From Pseudomonadota bacterium (GTDB taxonomy: Bacteria; Pseudomonadota; Gammaproteobacteria; Burkholderiales; Gallionellaceae), in assembly GCA_021783855.1 (NCBI GenBank), contig JAJXTL010000035.1:1-24094 (forward strand): a stretch of DNA of 24,094 nucleotides. The letters are read 5' to 3'. The notes below the pieces were generated by a model. It did no database searches. It had not been told where the DNA came from and was given only the letters and a program-made list of their open reading frames with translations. Shown here one piece after another: positions 23,950 to 24,094 of the stretch; within the stretch, counting starts at the first letter, position 1; each line of letters opens with the position of its first letter. Both the position numbers and the translations under genes were made by a program.

Positions 23950-24070
23950 CAGACTGTCGGACTTCAATTTTTATTCTATGCAACATATTGATTTTTAACA
24001 AAAAAATATTTTCTTAATTTATACGCACATTAATGGAATCAATGAGTTGCAAGACAAGTCCGACAGGCTC
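23950..24070. mobile_element. 121-bp MITE-like element with CTAG target duplication
   Basis: Terminal inverted repeats CAGACTGTCGGACTT (23950-23964) and AAGTCCGACAGGCTC (24056-24070) match at 13 of 15 positions. CTAG flanks both ends (23946-23949, 24071-24074). Subterminal sequences GCAACATATTGATT (23980-23993) and AATCAATGAGTTGC (24037-24050) are also inverted copies with two mismatches. The interior is AT-rich and non-coding. A 4-bp CTAG duplication is typical of IS5-like elements, so a related transposase elsewhere in the genome probably moves it. Confidence 0.75.
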
Positions 24071-24094
24071 CTAGTGTAGTGTTGCATTCTTTAT

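Noticed and set aside
23795..23998. 67-codon plus-strand frame near the right end
   Set aside because: No ribosome-binding site or family similarity, and it runs into the left end of the MITE-like element.
1..24094. CRISPR arrays, tRNA or rRNA genes
   Set aside because: I saw no regularly spaced direct repeats, no cloverleaf-like tRNA sequence and no rRNA-like segment by eye; a tRNA or covariance-model scan was not possible here.

Overview
The window looks like a chromosomal segment of a betaproteobacterium, most likely in or near the Nitrosomonadales/Gallionellaceae. This rests on protein character and on the run polA - LOG-family gene - DUF2782 gene - thrB - BPSS1780-type membrane gene, an order I associate with that class; no single base proves it. 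Coding density is high and most genes appear intact.

Left edge (1-760): decayed accessory DNA. The 5' end of an IS1595-type transposase runs off the left edge. Next to it are a 50-residue ORF and a 33-residue C-terminal remnant of what looks like a zeta-toxin-family gene. A string of palindromes follows, up to the 3' end of ettA.

Minus-strand block 764-7578: ettA (ribosome-associated ABC-F ATPase), a P2-type cation-pumping ATPase, and a soluble PAS-PAS-PAS-GGDEF-EAL protein with intact cyclic-di-GMP motifs. A 143-bp element with perfect 16-bp terminal inverted repeats separates this block from the next.

Acetate/signalling block 7766-12700: a DUF485 gene and actP (acetate/cation symporter) overlap by 4 bp on the plus strand and end in a clear intrinsic terminator. 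Converging on them are a DEDDh exonuclease gene and a cNMP-binding/CBS/DUF294 nucleotidyltransferase-like gene, which also overlap by 4 bp. I infer that the DUF294 protein senses a nucleotide and regulates uptake or metabolism.

Toxin-antitoxin module 12846-13490: a Phd/YefM-type antitoxin and RelE/ParE-type toxin, overlapping by 4 bp, with a recognisable promoter and AT-rich operator.

Housekeeping block 13592-22299: polA, divergent from a LOG-family gene, then a DUF2782 lipid- or periplasm-facing small protein, thrB, and a BPSS1780-type membrane protein. Convergent to these are uvrD and an overlapping MEKHLA (PAS-like) gene. Both polA and uvrD carry in-frame copies of a GGGAGAGGG-type palindromic repeat that also occurs between genes here (17346-17378). 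The repeat family has therefore been accommodated inside two essential-class DNA repair proteins.

Right end (22371-24094): a TetR-family regulator with a palindrome between its own -35 and -10, and a carboxymuconolactone-decarboxylase/AhpD-like gene preceded by a related palindrome, which together suggest a small local regulon. After these come a large hairpin and a 121-bp MITE-like element flanked by a CTAG duplication.
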